The notes under the pieces: model-generated
Seen by the model: the letters and a program-made list of their open reading frames with translations, nothing else
The model's database searches: none
What the model was told of the DNA's origin: nothing
Translations under genes and position numbers: made by a program
In this document: positions 7,476 through 14,909 of the stretch, in pieces
Layout of the letters: each line of letters begins with the position of its first letter
How positions within the stretch are numbered: position 1 is the first letter of the stretch
Source of the DNA: Alphaproteobacteria bacterium UBA2966
Lineage (GTDB): Bacteria > Pseudomonadota > Alphaproteobacteria > UBA2966
Length of the DNA: 18,513 nt
Assembly: GCA_002348365.1 (NCBI GenBank)
Contig: DEBC01000038.1
Coordinates: forward strand, 53,358 to 71,870
Direction: 5' to 3'

Positions 7476-9554
7476 ATGGGAGCTGATGGCCGGAAGATCG
7501 TTCGAGGTGCGTGCCACCTGGACTGCCCGGACGCCTGCAGCTGGGACGTCACAGTCGAGAACGGTCGCGCCGTGGACCTTCATGGCGCACGGGACCACCC
7601 GTTCACCCAGGGTAACCTTTGCGTCAAGGTCAACCCGTATCTGGAACATACACAATCACCGGACCGCCTCCTCCATCCCCTGCGCCGCGTGGGGAAGAAG
7701 GGAGCGGGAGAATTCGAGCGGATCTCCTGGGACGAGGCGCTGGACGAGATCTCGACACGGTTCCAGGAGGTCATCGCTCATCATGGCAGCGAGGCCATCT
7801 GGCCATGTTTCGGCACGGGGAATCAGGGCTTCATTCAAGGCAACAAGGGTGCAAGTCATCGGCTGTGGAACGCGCTGGGCGCTTCGCAGCACCGGGTAAC
7901 GATCTGCGCCGTTGCCGGTGCCGCTGGAACGGCTCTGGCGCTGGGTCAGTCCACAGGCATGAACCCCGAAGACCTGGTCCATTCAAAGCTCATCATCATG
8001 TGGGGCTACAACCCCCTGTCCACCGGCAATCACGCCTGGCGGTTCATCTCGGAAGCGCGGCGGAATGGTGCCTATCTCGTCGCCATCGACCCGATTCGCA
8101 CCCGCTCGGCGGCACAGGCGGATGAGCACATCCCCATCTTGCCCGGAACCGACGCAGCCCTGGCCCTCGGACTTCTCCATGTCGTAGTGAGGCAAGGCGC
8201 CGAAGATGCGGTCTACCTGGAACGGCATACAAATGACTGGGAATTGTTTCGCGAACGGATTCTCGAATATTCCCCTGAACGGGTCTCAACGATCACAAAA
8301 GTTCCAGTCGAGACCATCGTGTCTCTCGGCCAGCGCCTGGCGGATACCCGCCCTACCGCGATCCGCACATCGATGGGCATGCAGCGTCATGCCGGCGGCG
8401 GTACAGCCATCCGCACCATCAACACTATTCCAGCAGTAACCGGTGACTGGCAGAGAGCGGGCGGTGGTACGATCTACTCAACAACCGGGGCCTTCGCGGC
8501 CAATTACACAAAATTGAGACAGGGTGATCTCGCCCCGTGGACAACGCGGGAGCTGACGACAACGCTGATGGGTCGGAACCTGCTCGAACTCGACGATCCT
8601 CCGGTCAAGGCCCTTTTCGTGTACGGCGCCAACCCGGCAGCGAGTTCGCCCCAGCAGGATACCCTCCGGCGCGGACTGTCTCGGGAGGATCTGTTTACCG
8701 TGGTTGTCGAGAACTTCCCCACCGACACGGTGGATTACGCGGATATCGTTCTGCCTTCGACCATGCAAACGGAACATGCCGATATGCACAACGCGTTCGG
8801 CCACATGTATATCCAGTGGAATGCGCCGGCGGTCGAACCTGCGGGAGAGTGTCTCCCACATACCGAGATATTCCGCAGGATTGCGCGCGCCATGGGTCTC
8901 AACGAACCCTGCCTCTACGACAGTGATGAAGACCTCGCCCGGGCTATTCTCGATTCAGACCATTCGGCTCTCGAGGGCATTACGCTCGAGAGGCTGAAGG
9001 AACAGGGCTGGTTGCGGATCAACGTGCCGAGGCCCTACCTGCCCTTCGCCAACGGGTTTCCGACGGAGTCGGGAAAGTTCGAATTCAATTCGACCCAGGC
9101 CTCGGACGCCGGTTTGGATCCAGTGCCTGGCTTCACACCGCCAGCCGAAGTCATGGACGACGAGCTGGCGCAGCGGTATCCCCTTGCACTGATCGCGCAT
9201 GCGTCGCACTACTTCCTCAACACCGTATTCGGCAACATGTCCGAGATGCGGAATCGGGCGGGCCCCCGCCGGGTCACCCTGAATCCCGAAGATGCCCTGA
9301 CCCGCGGCCTTGTCGAGGGCGACATCGCGCGAATCTTCAATGATCGCGGTTCGTTCGAAGCCGAGATCGTTGTCAGCGATATCGTTCAACCAGGAATCGC
9401 TGCAAGTACGAAAGGGTACTGGCCCAAAATCATCGGTGATAAGGCAAATCTCAACCTGACGGTTGCCGAACGGGATTCGGATCTGGGTGGCGGCGCCGTA
9501 TTTCACGACAACCGTGTGGAGATCGAGCGCCTGCGCACCTCGGACGCAGCCTAA
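7476..9554 (+). CDS. Molybdopterin-dependent oxidoreductase, DMSO reductase superfamily, with N-terminal [4Fe-4S] site
   Basis: The 692-residue protein starts with CHLDCPDACSWDV and GNLCVK, which give the four cysteines of the N-terminal [4Fe-4S] cluster (residues 13, 17, 21 and 49). The catalytic region follows: ISWDEALDEI, IIMWGYNPLSTGNHAW, DPIRTRSAAQADEHIPILPGTDAALALGL, VTGDWQRAGGG and the C-terminal cofactor-binding domain with VTLNPEDALTRGLVEGD. A Cys in TICAVAGAAG (residue 144) is a plausible molybdenum ligand. There is no Tat signal, so it is probably cytoplasmic. It resembles the stand-alone BisC/COG0243-type oxidoreductases rather than a periplasmic complex subunit; no iron-sulfur or membrane partner adjoins it. 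ATG 7476 is preferred over ATG 7443 because GAGGG lies 5-7 bases upstream. The substrate is unknown. Confidence 0.9.
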   Translation: MGADGRKIVRGACHLDCPDACSWDVTVENGRAVDLHGARDHPFTQGNLCVKVNPYLEHTQSPDRLLHPLRRVGKKGAGEFERISWDEALDEISTRFQEVIAHHGSEAIWPCFGTGNQGFIQGNKGASHRLWNALGASQHRVTICAVAGAAGTALALGQSTGMNPEDLVHSKLIIMWGYNPLSTGNHAWRFISEARRNGAYLVAIDPIRTRSAAQADEHIPILPGTDAALALGLLHVVVRQGAEDAVYLERHTNDWELFRERILEYSPERVSTITKVPVETIVSLGQRLADTRPTAIRTSMGMQRHAGGGTAIRTINTIPAVTGDWQRAGGGTIYSTTGAFAANYTKLRQGDLAPWTTRELTTTLMGRNLLELDDPPVKALFVYGANPAASSPQQDTLRRGLSREDLFTVVVENFPTDTVDYADIVLPSTMQTEHADMHNAFGHMYIQWNAPAVEPAGECLPHTEIFRRIARAMGLNEPCLYDSDEDLARAILDSDHSALEGITLERLKEQGWLRINVPRPYLPFANGFPTESGKFEFNSTQASDAGLDPVPGFTPPAEVMDDELAQRYPLALIAHASHYFLNTVFGNMSEMRNRAGPRRVTLNPEDALTRGLVEGDIARIFNDRGSFEAEIVVSDIVQPGIAASTKGYWPKIIGDKANLNLTVAERDSDLGGGAVFHDNRVEIERLRTSDAA

Positions 9555-9556
9555 TT

Positions 9557-9572
9557 TACTGGAACTCCAGTA
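9557..9572 (+). other. Short inverted repeat TACTGGA-AC-TCCAGTA after the oxidoreductase stop
   Basis: Seven-base perfect arms begin 3 bases after the stop codon. The minimal loop leaves about six pairs, and no T run follows, so it may be a weak 3'-end hairpin rather than a proven terminator. Confidence 0.3.
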
Positions 9573-9617
9573 TCCAGAGCCGGAACCTGTCACAAAATTG
9601 CAAGCTCATTGATCGGC

Positions 9618-9638
9618 TGAGGTCTGTCATAGACCTCA
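9618..9638. terminator. Hairpin with 8-bp stem in the convergent gap (possible factor-dependent or bidirectional terminator)
   Basis: TGAGGTCT (9618-9625) pairs perfectly with AGACCTCA (9631-9638) around a 5-base loop. It lies between the 3' ends of the oxidoreductase gene (plus strand) and the AhpD-like pseudogene (minus strand), where a bidirectional terminator would be expected. There is no U tract on either side. Confidence 0.4.
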
Positions 9639-10029
9639 CAGGGTCCAGTCCTAAATAGGCTATGCCGGAATTCGTGACATTCACTCGGCGCGCATGAAGC
9701 GCAGGGTGTTCTCGGCGGACCGAAACTCATTGAGCCCAAGTTGTTCACGGATGTCACCCGTCAGTTTCATGACCATTGGGTCGATGGAAATCCCGCAGCC
9801 GTTTGCGATTCGATCGTTCTTCGAGAAGGCAGCAGCTGTTACTGCAGCCGCCGTCACGGCTGCCGGTCCCAAAACGTCGGCGAGACGCTCACGCGCCCTG
9901 TTCAGTGCCCCCAGATCCGAACCAAAGACGGTATCCGAAAAGACCAGCAATTCTCTCCCTCCCGGCACACCGGTCTCCAACTCGGGCCGGACCAGCGATT
10001 CGGGGTTCACATCCAACTTGCTGACGCGT

Positions 10030-10063
10030 CCACTCTCACGGAGGAACCGGGCGTGCGCGGTGG
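10030..10063 (-). promoter_or_regulatory. Stem-loop just downstream of the in-frame TGA (possible bacterial SECIS)
   Basis: On the minus strand, one base after the TGA, CCAC (10063-10060) pairs with GTGG (10033-10030). CACG (10055-10052) pairs with CGTG (10040-10037). They are separated by a 4/3 internal loop and topped by an 11-base loop containing GG. A bacterial SECIS lies directly downstream of UGA with a G near the start of the apical loop; here the loop begins 13 bases after the TGA and its first G is fourth, so the fit is partial. Confidence 0.3.
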
Positions 10064-10064
10064 T

Positions 10065-10067
10065 TCA
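10065..10067 (-). other. In-frame TGA at the resolving-Cys position of the AhpD motif (candidate selenocysteine codon)
   Basis: Minus-strand codons read AAT GAG TGT TTT TAC TGA ACC ACC GCG CAC, that is N-E-C-F-Y-stop-T-T-A-H. The AhpD motif CxxCxxxH fits exactly if TGA stands for Sec in place of the second Cys. The frame is open for about 34 codons before it (from the shift at 10170) and 128 codons after it. CxxU versions of AhpD-like proteins are known selenoproteins. A Cys-to-stop mutation (TGC or TGT to TGA) in a decaying gene is the alternative. Confidence 0.5.
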
Positions 10068-10793
10068 GTAAAAACACTCATTCAGGGCGGATATCCTGCC
10101 GGCAACGATTTCGACCTGTGGCCGGGTCAATGCGTCGTGCTGCTGATAACTGAAATCCAGAAAACGGGTTCCCCGGCAGGTATTGAACTTCTTCAAGTTC
10201 TATATGCGCCCTCATTTCCGCGGGGATGAGGCTCAACGCGCGAATAATGTTCGGTCGAGGATTCTCGCCGTACAGCGCTCTCGCAGTCTCCCCGCCCTCC
10301 GGCAGATTGGGTACCATGAGCACCCACGCACCATCCGGTGTAGCTGACTAAGAGAACTCCTTCGATGGTTCGCCGTCCTGAGCCGGCGGCAGGGACCGCA
10401 GCGGCACGCCAATTCCCCGAGCGAAGACATCCAGGCTGCTAATTCGTCCGACCAGGCCGACGATTTCCACGTACCGGGATCGCTGAGGCCATTCGCGCGT
10501 GCGTCGTCGTAGGTGTCCTTGGTGACATCCTTGGGCGAAACAGCCAGTTGTCTGATGAACTTTCGGGCACCCTGAGGCAATTCCGGACGAGATGAAGCTT
10601 TGAACCCCTGTGGTGCCTCCAGAACGCCTGCCTCAAAGCAGGCCCGTCGCGCCTCAATCACTACGGCCAGCCGCTGAGCACCCGTACCCCACGATCCGGG
10701 ATTTTCGAGCTGATTCAGCTGCGACGCATGGACGGCTTCCAGTTCTGAACCGACGGGAAAGTCGGAATCTGCGTACAAAGCCATGATTGGCAT

Positions 10794-11105
10794 ACCTAAA
10801 CCGAGAATCGTCGTTACGGCTAGTAGTCGCTCCCTACCCCCAAGCGGCTCTCTTGAGATTTGAGACAATTCGGTTCGGCGGACGTCGGACGTGGAGTTGC
10901 TGGTCCCATCATCACAAGTGGAACTGCTTCGCCAGACGTGGCGACAGCAGTTTGAGGCCTGAGAACGGCGATGGACAGGCGACAGCACCTTGACCTCAAG
11001 GTCAATTGCCAACCAAGCTAATCAATCTGGAAAAGTTGTTCCGCGGCTGCGCTGGCTCGATCGGGAGGTCCGTCAATCGCGTGAACTGATTGGACAGTAC
11101 GTACC
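10794..11105. other. Divergent intergenic region (about 310 bp) between the AhpD-like pseudogene and the Sel1 gene
   Basis: No gene was recognised here. A frame on the minus strand stays open through it to 11012, but it resembles nothing known and is simply the upstream extension of the pseudogene's first frame. The region should hold promoters for both directions; the only clear element is the palindrome at 10990-11005. Confidence 0.5.
10990..11005. promoter_or_regulatory. 16-bp palindrome TTGACCTCAAGGTCAA (possible operator)
   Basis: Perfect 7-base arms TTGACCT and AGGTCAA flank two bases. It sits about 100 bases upstream of the Sel1-cytochrome gene and about 200 bases upstream of the AhpD-like start. 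The left arm doubles as a TTGACC -35-like box on the plus strand, though no good -10 box follows at 16-19 bases. Palindromes of this type bind dimeric regulators such as MerR/SoxR- or MarR-like proteins; which one is unknown. Confidence 0.4.
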
Positions 11106-11816
11106 ATGAGGCTTTTCAGGAGTTTTGCGTATGGCCTGCCCGTTGTCTTGGCTTTGTTGATCAGTACGGCACCTGCGTTCGCGCAAAGCTCACATTTGAC
11201 CCTGGAAAGATTTCTATCGGCGAATGAAGCTTATGGAAATCAAGATTTTGGCCGTGCTTACCTCAACTGGAAACTCTTGGCTGAGGTCGGACACGCGAAA
11301 TCGCAAGCAAATCTGGGACTGCTGTACCTTTGCGGTAAGGGTGTGGAGAAAGATGTCGATCGCGCGGTGCAATGGATGGAAAGGGCCGCAACACAGGGGA
11401 TCGTGTCCGCGCAGTTCACTCTTGGTTTCCTCTATTCCACTACCAAACATGGGCAACTTGACCCTTCGAGGTCCATCCATTGGTACCTTGCTGCTGCAAG
11501 ACAAGGGCACCCGCAGGCTTCACTGAATCTTGCACGCGCCTACGAGAAAGGTGTGAGGGTGAAAGCCAGCTCTGTTGAAGCTCTGCGATGGCTAATAGCG
11601 GCAAGCAAGATCGACAAGTCTGAGAAGCTGCAGGGGAAGTTCGTAGAATTTGAACAGGAACTACGAGCGAAATTGTCCGAAGAGTCGATCGCCAAGGCCG
11701 TGGAGCTGGCCGAGTGCTGCTCGAGAGGCGAGACCGTCGCATCCGGCTCGGCAGCGAAAAATCCAGGCCGGCAAAGCGCTGGCAGAAGATCTGAATTGCG
11801 GTGGATGTCATGGTGA
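11106..11816 (+). CDS. Secreted Sel1-repeat protein (N-terminal part of a frameshifted Sel1-cytochrome c fusion)
   Basis: The 236-residue frame starts with a Sec signal peptide (MRLFRSFAYGLPVVLALLISTAPAFA, cleavage likely after AFA). Sel1/TPR-like repeats follow: LNWKLLAEVGHAKSQANLGLLYLCGKGVEKD, AVQWMERAATQGIVSAQFTLGFLY, SIHWYLAAARQGHPQASLNLARAYEKGVRV and EALRWLIAASK. Sel1 repeats form alpha-solenoid scaffolds for protein contacts. The last 20 residues, after AAK, are an out-of-frame tail: removing one A of the A5 run at 11757-11761 joins it directly to the di-heme cytochrome frame, giving one 408-residue periplasmic protein. The signal peptide supplies exactly what the cytochrome part lacks, so the two are very likely one gene. 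The ribosome binding site is weak (GGA about 12 bases upstream). Confidence 0.8.
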   Translation: MRLFRSFAYGLPVVLALLISTAPAFAQSSHLTLERFLSANEAYGNQDFGRAYLNWKLLAEVGHAKSQANLGLLYLCGKGVEKDVDRAVQWMERAATQGIVSAQFTLGFLYSTTKHGQLDPSRSIHWYLAAARQGHPQASLNLARAYEKGVRVKASSVEALRWLIAASKIDKSEKLQGKFVEFEQELRAKLSEESIAKAVELAECCSRGETVASGSAAKNPGRQSAGRRSELRWMSW

Positions 11817-12333
11817 GGAAGGAATTAGCGACCACGACAAGATTCCGAATCTCGCGGGACAGCAGCCCAGGTACCTGCGAGCCCAGTTGGGTCTGTTCCG
11901 GGCGGTTTCGGGAACCTCCAGCGATGCATCCAACCGTTTGTCGACGCGACGAGACAGGCTCATGTCAGATATAGCTGTGAACCTGTCGGATCAGAACATC
12001 GCGGATATTGCTGACTACTACGCGGGATTGTCGTGTGGGGTGCCGGCAACCTCGGACGGAATTGAAATGCCGGCCACGGCGGAACCCTGCGCTTCATGCC
12101 ATGGAAATGACGGACGAAGCGAACGCGACGATTTTCCCCATCTTGCCGGTCAGAAAGAAGGCTACCTCAGGCGGCAGCTCACACTGCTTCGCAACTCCGC
12201 CGATATCGATCCAGCCGTTGATTTCGATGTCGATCTGCGCCACCACGGTAAAATGGCACCCAATGTTGAATCACTGTCCTCAGACGAAATCGCCTCACTC
12301 GCCCAGTATTATTCGGGCCTGTCCTGTCAGTGA
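11757..12333 (+). CDS. Di-heme cytochrome c4-like module (C-terminal part of the Sel1-cytochrome fusion, frame-shifted)
   Basis: From the A5 run at 11757-11761 the second frame reads KIQAGKALAEDLNCGGCHGEEG, and later EPCASCHGNDG. These are two CxxCH heme c sites (fusion residues 231-235 and 328-332), each followed by a plausible axial Met: RLMSDIAVNLSDQNIADIADYYAGL and HGKMAPNVESLSSDEIASLAQYYSGL. This is the tandem arrangement of cytochrome c4/c553 proteins, periplasmic electron carriers to terminal oxidases or other reductases. The frame has no start with a ribosome binding site (its first ATG, 11650, lies inside the Sel1 coding part) and no signal peptide of its own. It therefore cannot be exported or matured unless expressed as the fusion with the upstream Sel1 frame. 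It ends with a TGA at 12333, 36 bp before the next gene. Confidence 0.8.
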
Positions 12334-12369
12334 CGGGCTCTTCACAACGCGGGTGAGTGTCTTGTCGCC

Positions 12370-13248
12370 ATGCGTGTAGCGCGATTCGCGGCTAATCCGA
12401 TCATCCGTCCCAATATGGACGGTCGAATGGGGTCCAATATCAACGGCCCGTCGTTGATTCGCGTGCCCGAATGGATCACTGAGCCGCTCGGTCGTTACTA
12501 CCTGTATTTCGCCCACCACGACGGCCATTACATTCGCCTCGCGTATGCCGATGGCCTCGAAGGCCCGTGGACCATGCATGAGTCTGGTGCCCTCCCTCTT
12601 TCGGAGTCTCGGTTTACGGGCCACATCGCCTCGCCTGATGTCCATGTGGACAATACGGAACGGCGCATCCGAATGTATTTCCACGGCTCCGATCAACCGA
12701 GCGGCGTCCCAGGGAGCCCACAGCGGACGCGCGTGGCGATCTCGAATGACGGGTTGTCATTCTCAGCCTCCGCCGAGTTATTAGGGCGGTCGTATTTCCG
12801 CGCCTTTGCCTGGGAAGGTTGGGTATACGCACTTGCAATGCCCGGAGTCGTGTATCGGTCCCAAGATGGTTTTACCGACTTCGTTCAGGGACCTACCCTT
12901 TTTTCGGCAAACATGCGGCATTCAGCCCTGAAACTCGAAGGCGCCACACTCTCGGTGTTCTACTCAAACATCGGTGATGCCCCTGAGAGCATTCTTGTGG
13001 CCCAGATTGAGCTTGAGTCCAATTGGCTCGATTGGCAGACATCGGAGCCGCTGACGGTCTTGAAACCAGAGATGCCCTTTGAGGGAGCCGACCTACAACC
13101 GGCGCCGTCCAAGCGCGGCATGGCCCACGACCGGGTATGCCAATTGAGAGACCCCGCCATATTCTGTGAAGAAGGACGCTCTTACCTTCTGTATTCGGTC
13201 GCGGGCGAACACGGCATAGCAATTGCCGAGATCATGCCTGACGCGTAG
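12370..13248 (+). CDS. GH43-like five-bladed beta-propeller protein
   Basis: The 292-residue protein has the repeated strand pattern of a five-bladed beta-propeller of the GH43/arabinanase type: NPIIRPNMDGRMGSNINGPSLIRVPEW, RYYLYFAHHDGHYIRLAYADGLEGPW, IASPDVHVDNTERRIRMYFHGS, RVAISNDGLSF and LRDPAIFCEEGRSYLLYSVAGEHGIAIAEI. Blades with Y-x-L-Y-F and acidic residues recall glycosidases and arabinan-degrading enzymes, but the catalytic triad was not confirmed and there is no signal peptide, so a cytoplasmic or non-enzymatic role is possible. It starts 36 bp after the cytochrome module on the same strand, with only a weak ribosome binding site, and could be co-transcribed. The functional link to the cytochrome is unknown. 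Confidence 0.65.
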   Translation: MRVARFAANPIIRPNMDGRMGSNINGPSLIRVPEWITEPLGRYYLYFAHHDGHYIRLAYADGLEGPWTMHESGALPLSESRFTGHIASPDVHVDNTERRIRMYFHGSDQPSGVPGSPQRTRVAISNDGLSFSASAELLGRSYFRAFAWEGWVYALAMPGVVYRSQDGFTDFVQGPTLFSANMRHSALKLEGATLSVFYSNIGDAPESILVAQIELESNWLDWQTSEPLTVLKPEMPFEGADLQPAPSKRGMAHDRVCQLRDPAIFCEEGRSYLLYSVAGEHGIAIAEIMPDA

Positions 13249-13505
13249 GCAAAAGCAGTTTCGGGACCGATGCTCATCAAATACCCGTGCTGGTGAAGAG
13301 GAGTACCTATAGGTCTCGAATTCATGCATTCTATGGTCCACTCCAACCATCCGATGCCTTGCTGGAGTGAGTATCATTCGTCCTCCGTATCGGCCGAAGC
13401 TGGGTACGGCTGTCGCCACAATCAGCGTTCATCCTTCTACCGTAACGATTTCTCCCCCATGAAATTCATTCCGCCCGACACCCAGGCAACGCGGAGGCAG
13501 TATTC

Positions 13506-14648
13506 GTGATCAGAGACCAAGCACGCATGGACGATCTGCTGCAGCGGATCAGACAGTTTGTGACAGATGTGGCCATTCCCAACGAGGACCGCGTGGAAGA
13601 AGAGGACCGCATTCCCGATGACGTCATCGAGGAAATGAGGAAGCTCGGAAGCTTTGGCTGGAGCATCCCGGAAGAATTCGGTGGCTCGGAACTGACCACG
13701 GAGGAACTCGCGCTCGCCTTCATCGAGTTCACCCAGTGTTCGGTCGCATACCGGGCTTACGGCGGCCAGAACGCGGGTATCGGTTCCGGGTGCATCATCG
13801 AGGACGGCACAGCGGAACAGAAACAGCGCTACCTGCCCAAACTGGCCACCGGAGAAATGATCGGGTGCCTGGCCGTGACCGAACCGGAAGCGGGCTCGGA
13901 CGCGACGGCGTTAAAGACCCGCGCCGAAAGAGTCGAAGGCGGATACAGGATTAGCGGCGAAAAAAGATACATCACTCTGGCGCCGATTGCCGACCTCTAC
14001 ACGGTGCTCGCCCGGGATTCCGGAGAACGGGGCGGTGACGGCGTAACCGCTTTCCTGCTCGAACGGGACACTCCCGGCATGCGTCTCGGTGACCCTATGC
14101 CGGCGATGGGGCAGGCCGGTGCGCCGATCGGTCAAATCTTCTTCGACGATGTTTTTGCGCCGGAGGAAACGGTGCTCGGCGGATCTGAGGGGACGGGGTT
14201 TCGCTCCGTCATGAAGACGCTTAACAAGCAGCGCATCAACCTCTCGGCCCTTTCGCTCGGCCCGGCCATCCGCATGCTGGATGAGGCCGTGGCATACGCC
14301 AAGGAACGTGAACAATTTGGGCAACCCATCGCGGAATTTCAGCTCGTGCAGGCGATGCTGGCGGAGTGCAAGGTGGAAATCGAGGCCGCCAGGGCATTGA
14401 TCCTCGAGACCGCAAGAAAGCGGGACCGCGGAGAGGACGTTGTGATGGACGTCAGCCTCTGCAAGTATTTTTCGACCGAGATGTGCGGCCGAGTCGCTGA
14501 TCGGGTGGTTCAGGTCTTCGGCGGACAGGGCTACGTCAAGGGTCGGGGGATCGAGCGGTTCTACCGCGATGTCCGGCCCTTTCGAATCTACGAAGGGACC
14601 AGCCAGATCCATCTCTTGAACATCGCGAAGAACCTGTTGCGTCAGTGA
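13506..14648 (+). CDS. Acyl-CoA dehydrogenase
   Basis: The 380-residue protein has the three-domain ACAD layout. It has an N-terminal helical domain (FGWSIPEEFGGSELTTEELALAFIEF), a central beta domain with CLAVTEPEAGSDATALKTRAERVEGGYRISGEKRYIT for FAD and substrate binding, and a C-terminal helical domain with QVFGGQGYVKGRGIERFYRDVRPFRIYEGTSQIHLLNIAKNLL. The Glu in YEGTSQ (residue 363) is at the catalytic base position of short/medium-chain ACADs. It introduces a double bond next to the CoA thioester and passes electrons to ETF. The start is a GTG at 13506 with GGAGG 8 bases upstream; an ATG 7 codons later lacks this. A ferredoxin gene follows 30 bp downstream. The substrate cannot be read from the sequence. 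Confidence 0.93.
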   Translation: MIRDQARMDDLLQRIRQFVTDVAIPNEDRVEEEDRIPDDVIEEMRKLGSFGWSIPEEFGGSELTTEELALAFIEFTQCSVAYRAYGGQNAGIGSGCIIEDGTAEQKQRYLPKLATGEMIGCLAVTEPEAGSDATALKTRAERVEGGYRISGEKRYITLAPIADLYTVLARDSGERGGDGVTAFLLERDTPGMRLGDPMPAMGQAGAPIGQIFFDDVFAPEETVLGGSEGTGFRSVMKTLNKQRINLSALSLGPAIRMLDEAVAYAKEREQFGQPIAEFQLVQAMLAECKVEIEAARALILETARKRDRGEDVVMDVSLCKYFSTEMCGRVADRVVQVFGGQGYVKGRGIERFYRDVRPFRIYEGTSQIHLLNIAKNLLRQ

Positions 14649-14678
14649 TGGAAGCAGCAGTCGAAGGGTAGCTTTGGA

Positions 14679-14876
14679 ATGAAAATCAGAATCGATAACA
14701 AGCTGTGCCAGGGCCTCAATCGATGCAGGGCTGTCCTGCCCGAGGTCATCAGCGGCTCCGACGATGGGAAGAGCGGAGTGACCGGTGACGGCACTGTGCC
14801 ACCCGGTCTGGAAGATGACGCGCAGGATGCTGTCGACGGGTGTCCATTCAAGGCGATCAGCATCGTCCAAGACTGA
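14679..14876 (+). CDS. Small ferredoxin of the [3Fe-4S]/P450-associated type
   Basis: The 65-residue protein begins MKIRIDNKLCQGLNRC (CxxxxxC) and ends near GCPFKAISIVQD (CP). It thus has three cluster cysteines in the CX5C...CP pattern of the single-cluster [3Fe-4S]-type ferredoxins that reduce bacterial cytochromes P450. An acidic middle (SGSDDGK, LEDDAQDAVD) is usual for redox-partner docking. It lies 30 bp after the acyl-CoA dehydrogenase, probably in the same transcript, and 33 bp from the 3' end of a convergent P450 gene, which is its likely electron acceptor. No ferredoxin reductase gene is in view. AAGGG upstream of the ATG serves as ribosome binding site. Confidence 0.88.
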   Translation: MKIRIDNKLCQGLNRCRAVLPEVISGSDDGKSGVTGDGTVPPGLEDDAQDAVDGCPFKAISIVQD

Positions 14877-14890
14877 AGCGGGCAGAAGCA

Positions 14891-14909
14891 CCTGCCGGCA
14901 GGATTGCCG
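14891..14909. terminator. Palindrome and hairpin in the ferredoxin/P450 convergent gap
   Basis: CCTGCCGGCAGG (14891-14902) is a perfect palindrome, and an overlapping 5-bp stem CGGCA/TGCCG (14896-14909) is possible. The location between two convergent 3' ends suits a bidirectional terminator, but no T run is present. Confidence 0.35.

Larger units (their letters stand above)
9681..10793 (-). pseudogene. Disrupted two-domain AhpD/carboxymuconolactone-decarboxylase-like protein with a CxxU-type redox motif
   Basis: Joining three reading frames gives one protein of about 370 residues that starts MPIMALYADSDFPVGSE (ATG 10793) and ends ANTLRFMRAE before the TGA at 9681. Domain 1 includes GTGAQRLAVVIEARRACFEAG and YVEIVGLVGRISSLDVFARGIGVPL. 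Domain 2 includes IIRALSLIPAEMRAHIELEEVQYLP and RPQVEIVAGRISALNECFY, then TTAHARFLRESG, then a C-terminal helical part with FSKNDRIANGCGISID. AhpD-family proteins use CxxCxxxH for thiol-peroxidase or disulfide chemistry; here the second Cys codon is TGA (10065-10067). Three other lesions exist: a frameshift at 10474-10478, an in-frame TAG at 10348-10350, and a frameshift at 10170-10173. These make it a pseudogene as sequenced, unless they are consensus errors. The exact subfamily name is uncertain. Confidence 0.72.

Noticed and set aside
10233..11012. A 259-residue minus-strand protein taken at face value
   Set aside because: Only its middle (10793 to about 10479) is family-like. The N-terminal part is intergenic and the C-terminal part is out-of-frame reading after the shift at 10474.
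13911..14891. Open frame of 326 codons antisense to the acyl-CoA dehydrogenase and ferredoxin
   Set aside because: It overlaps two genes with clear family motifs, and the antisense translation shows no domain.
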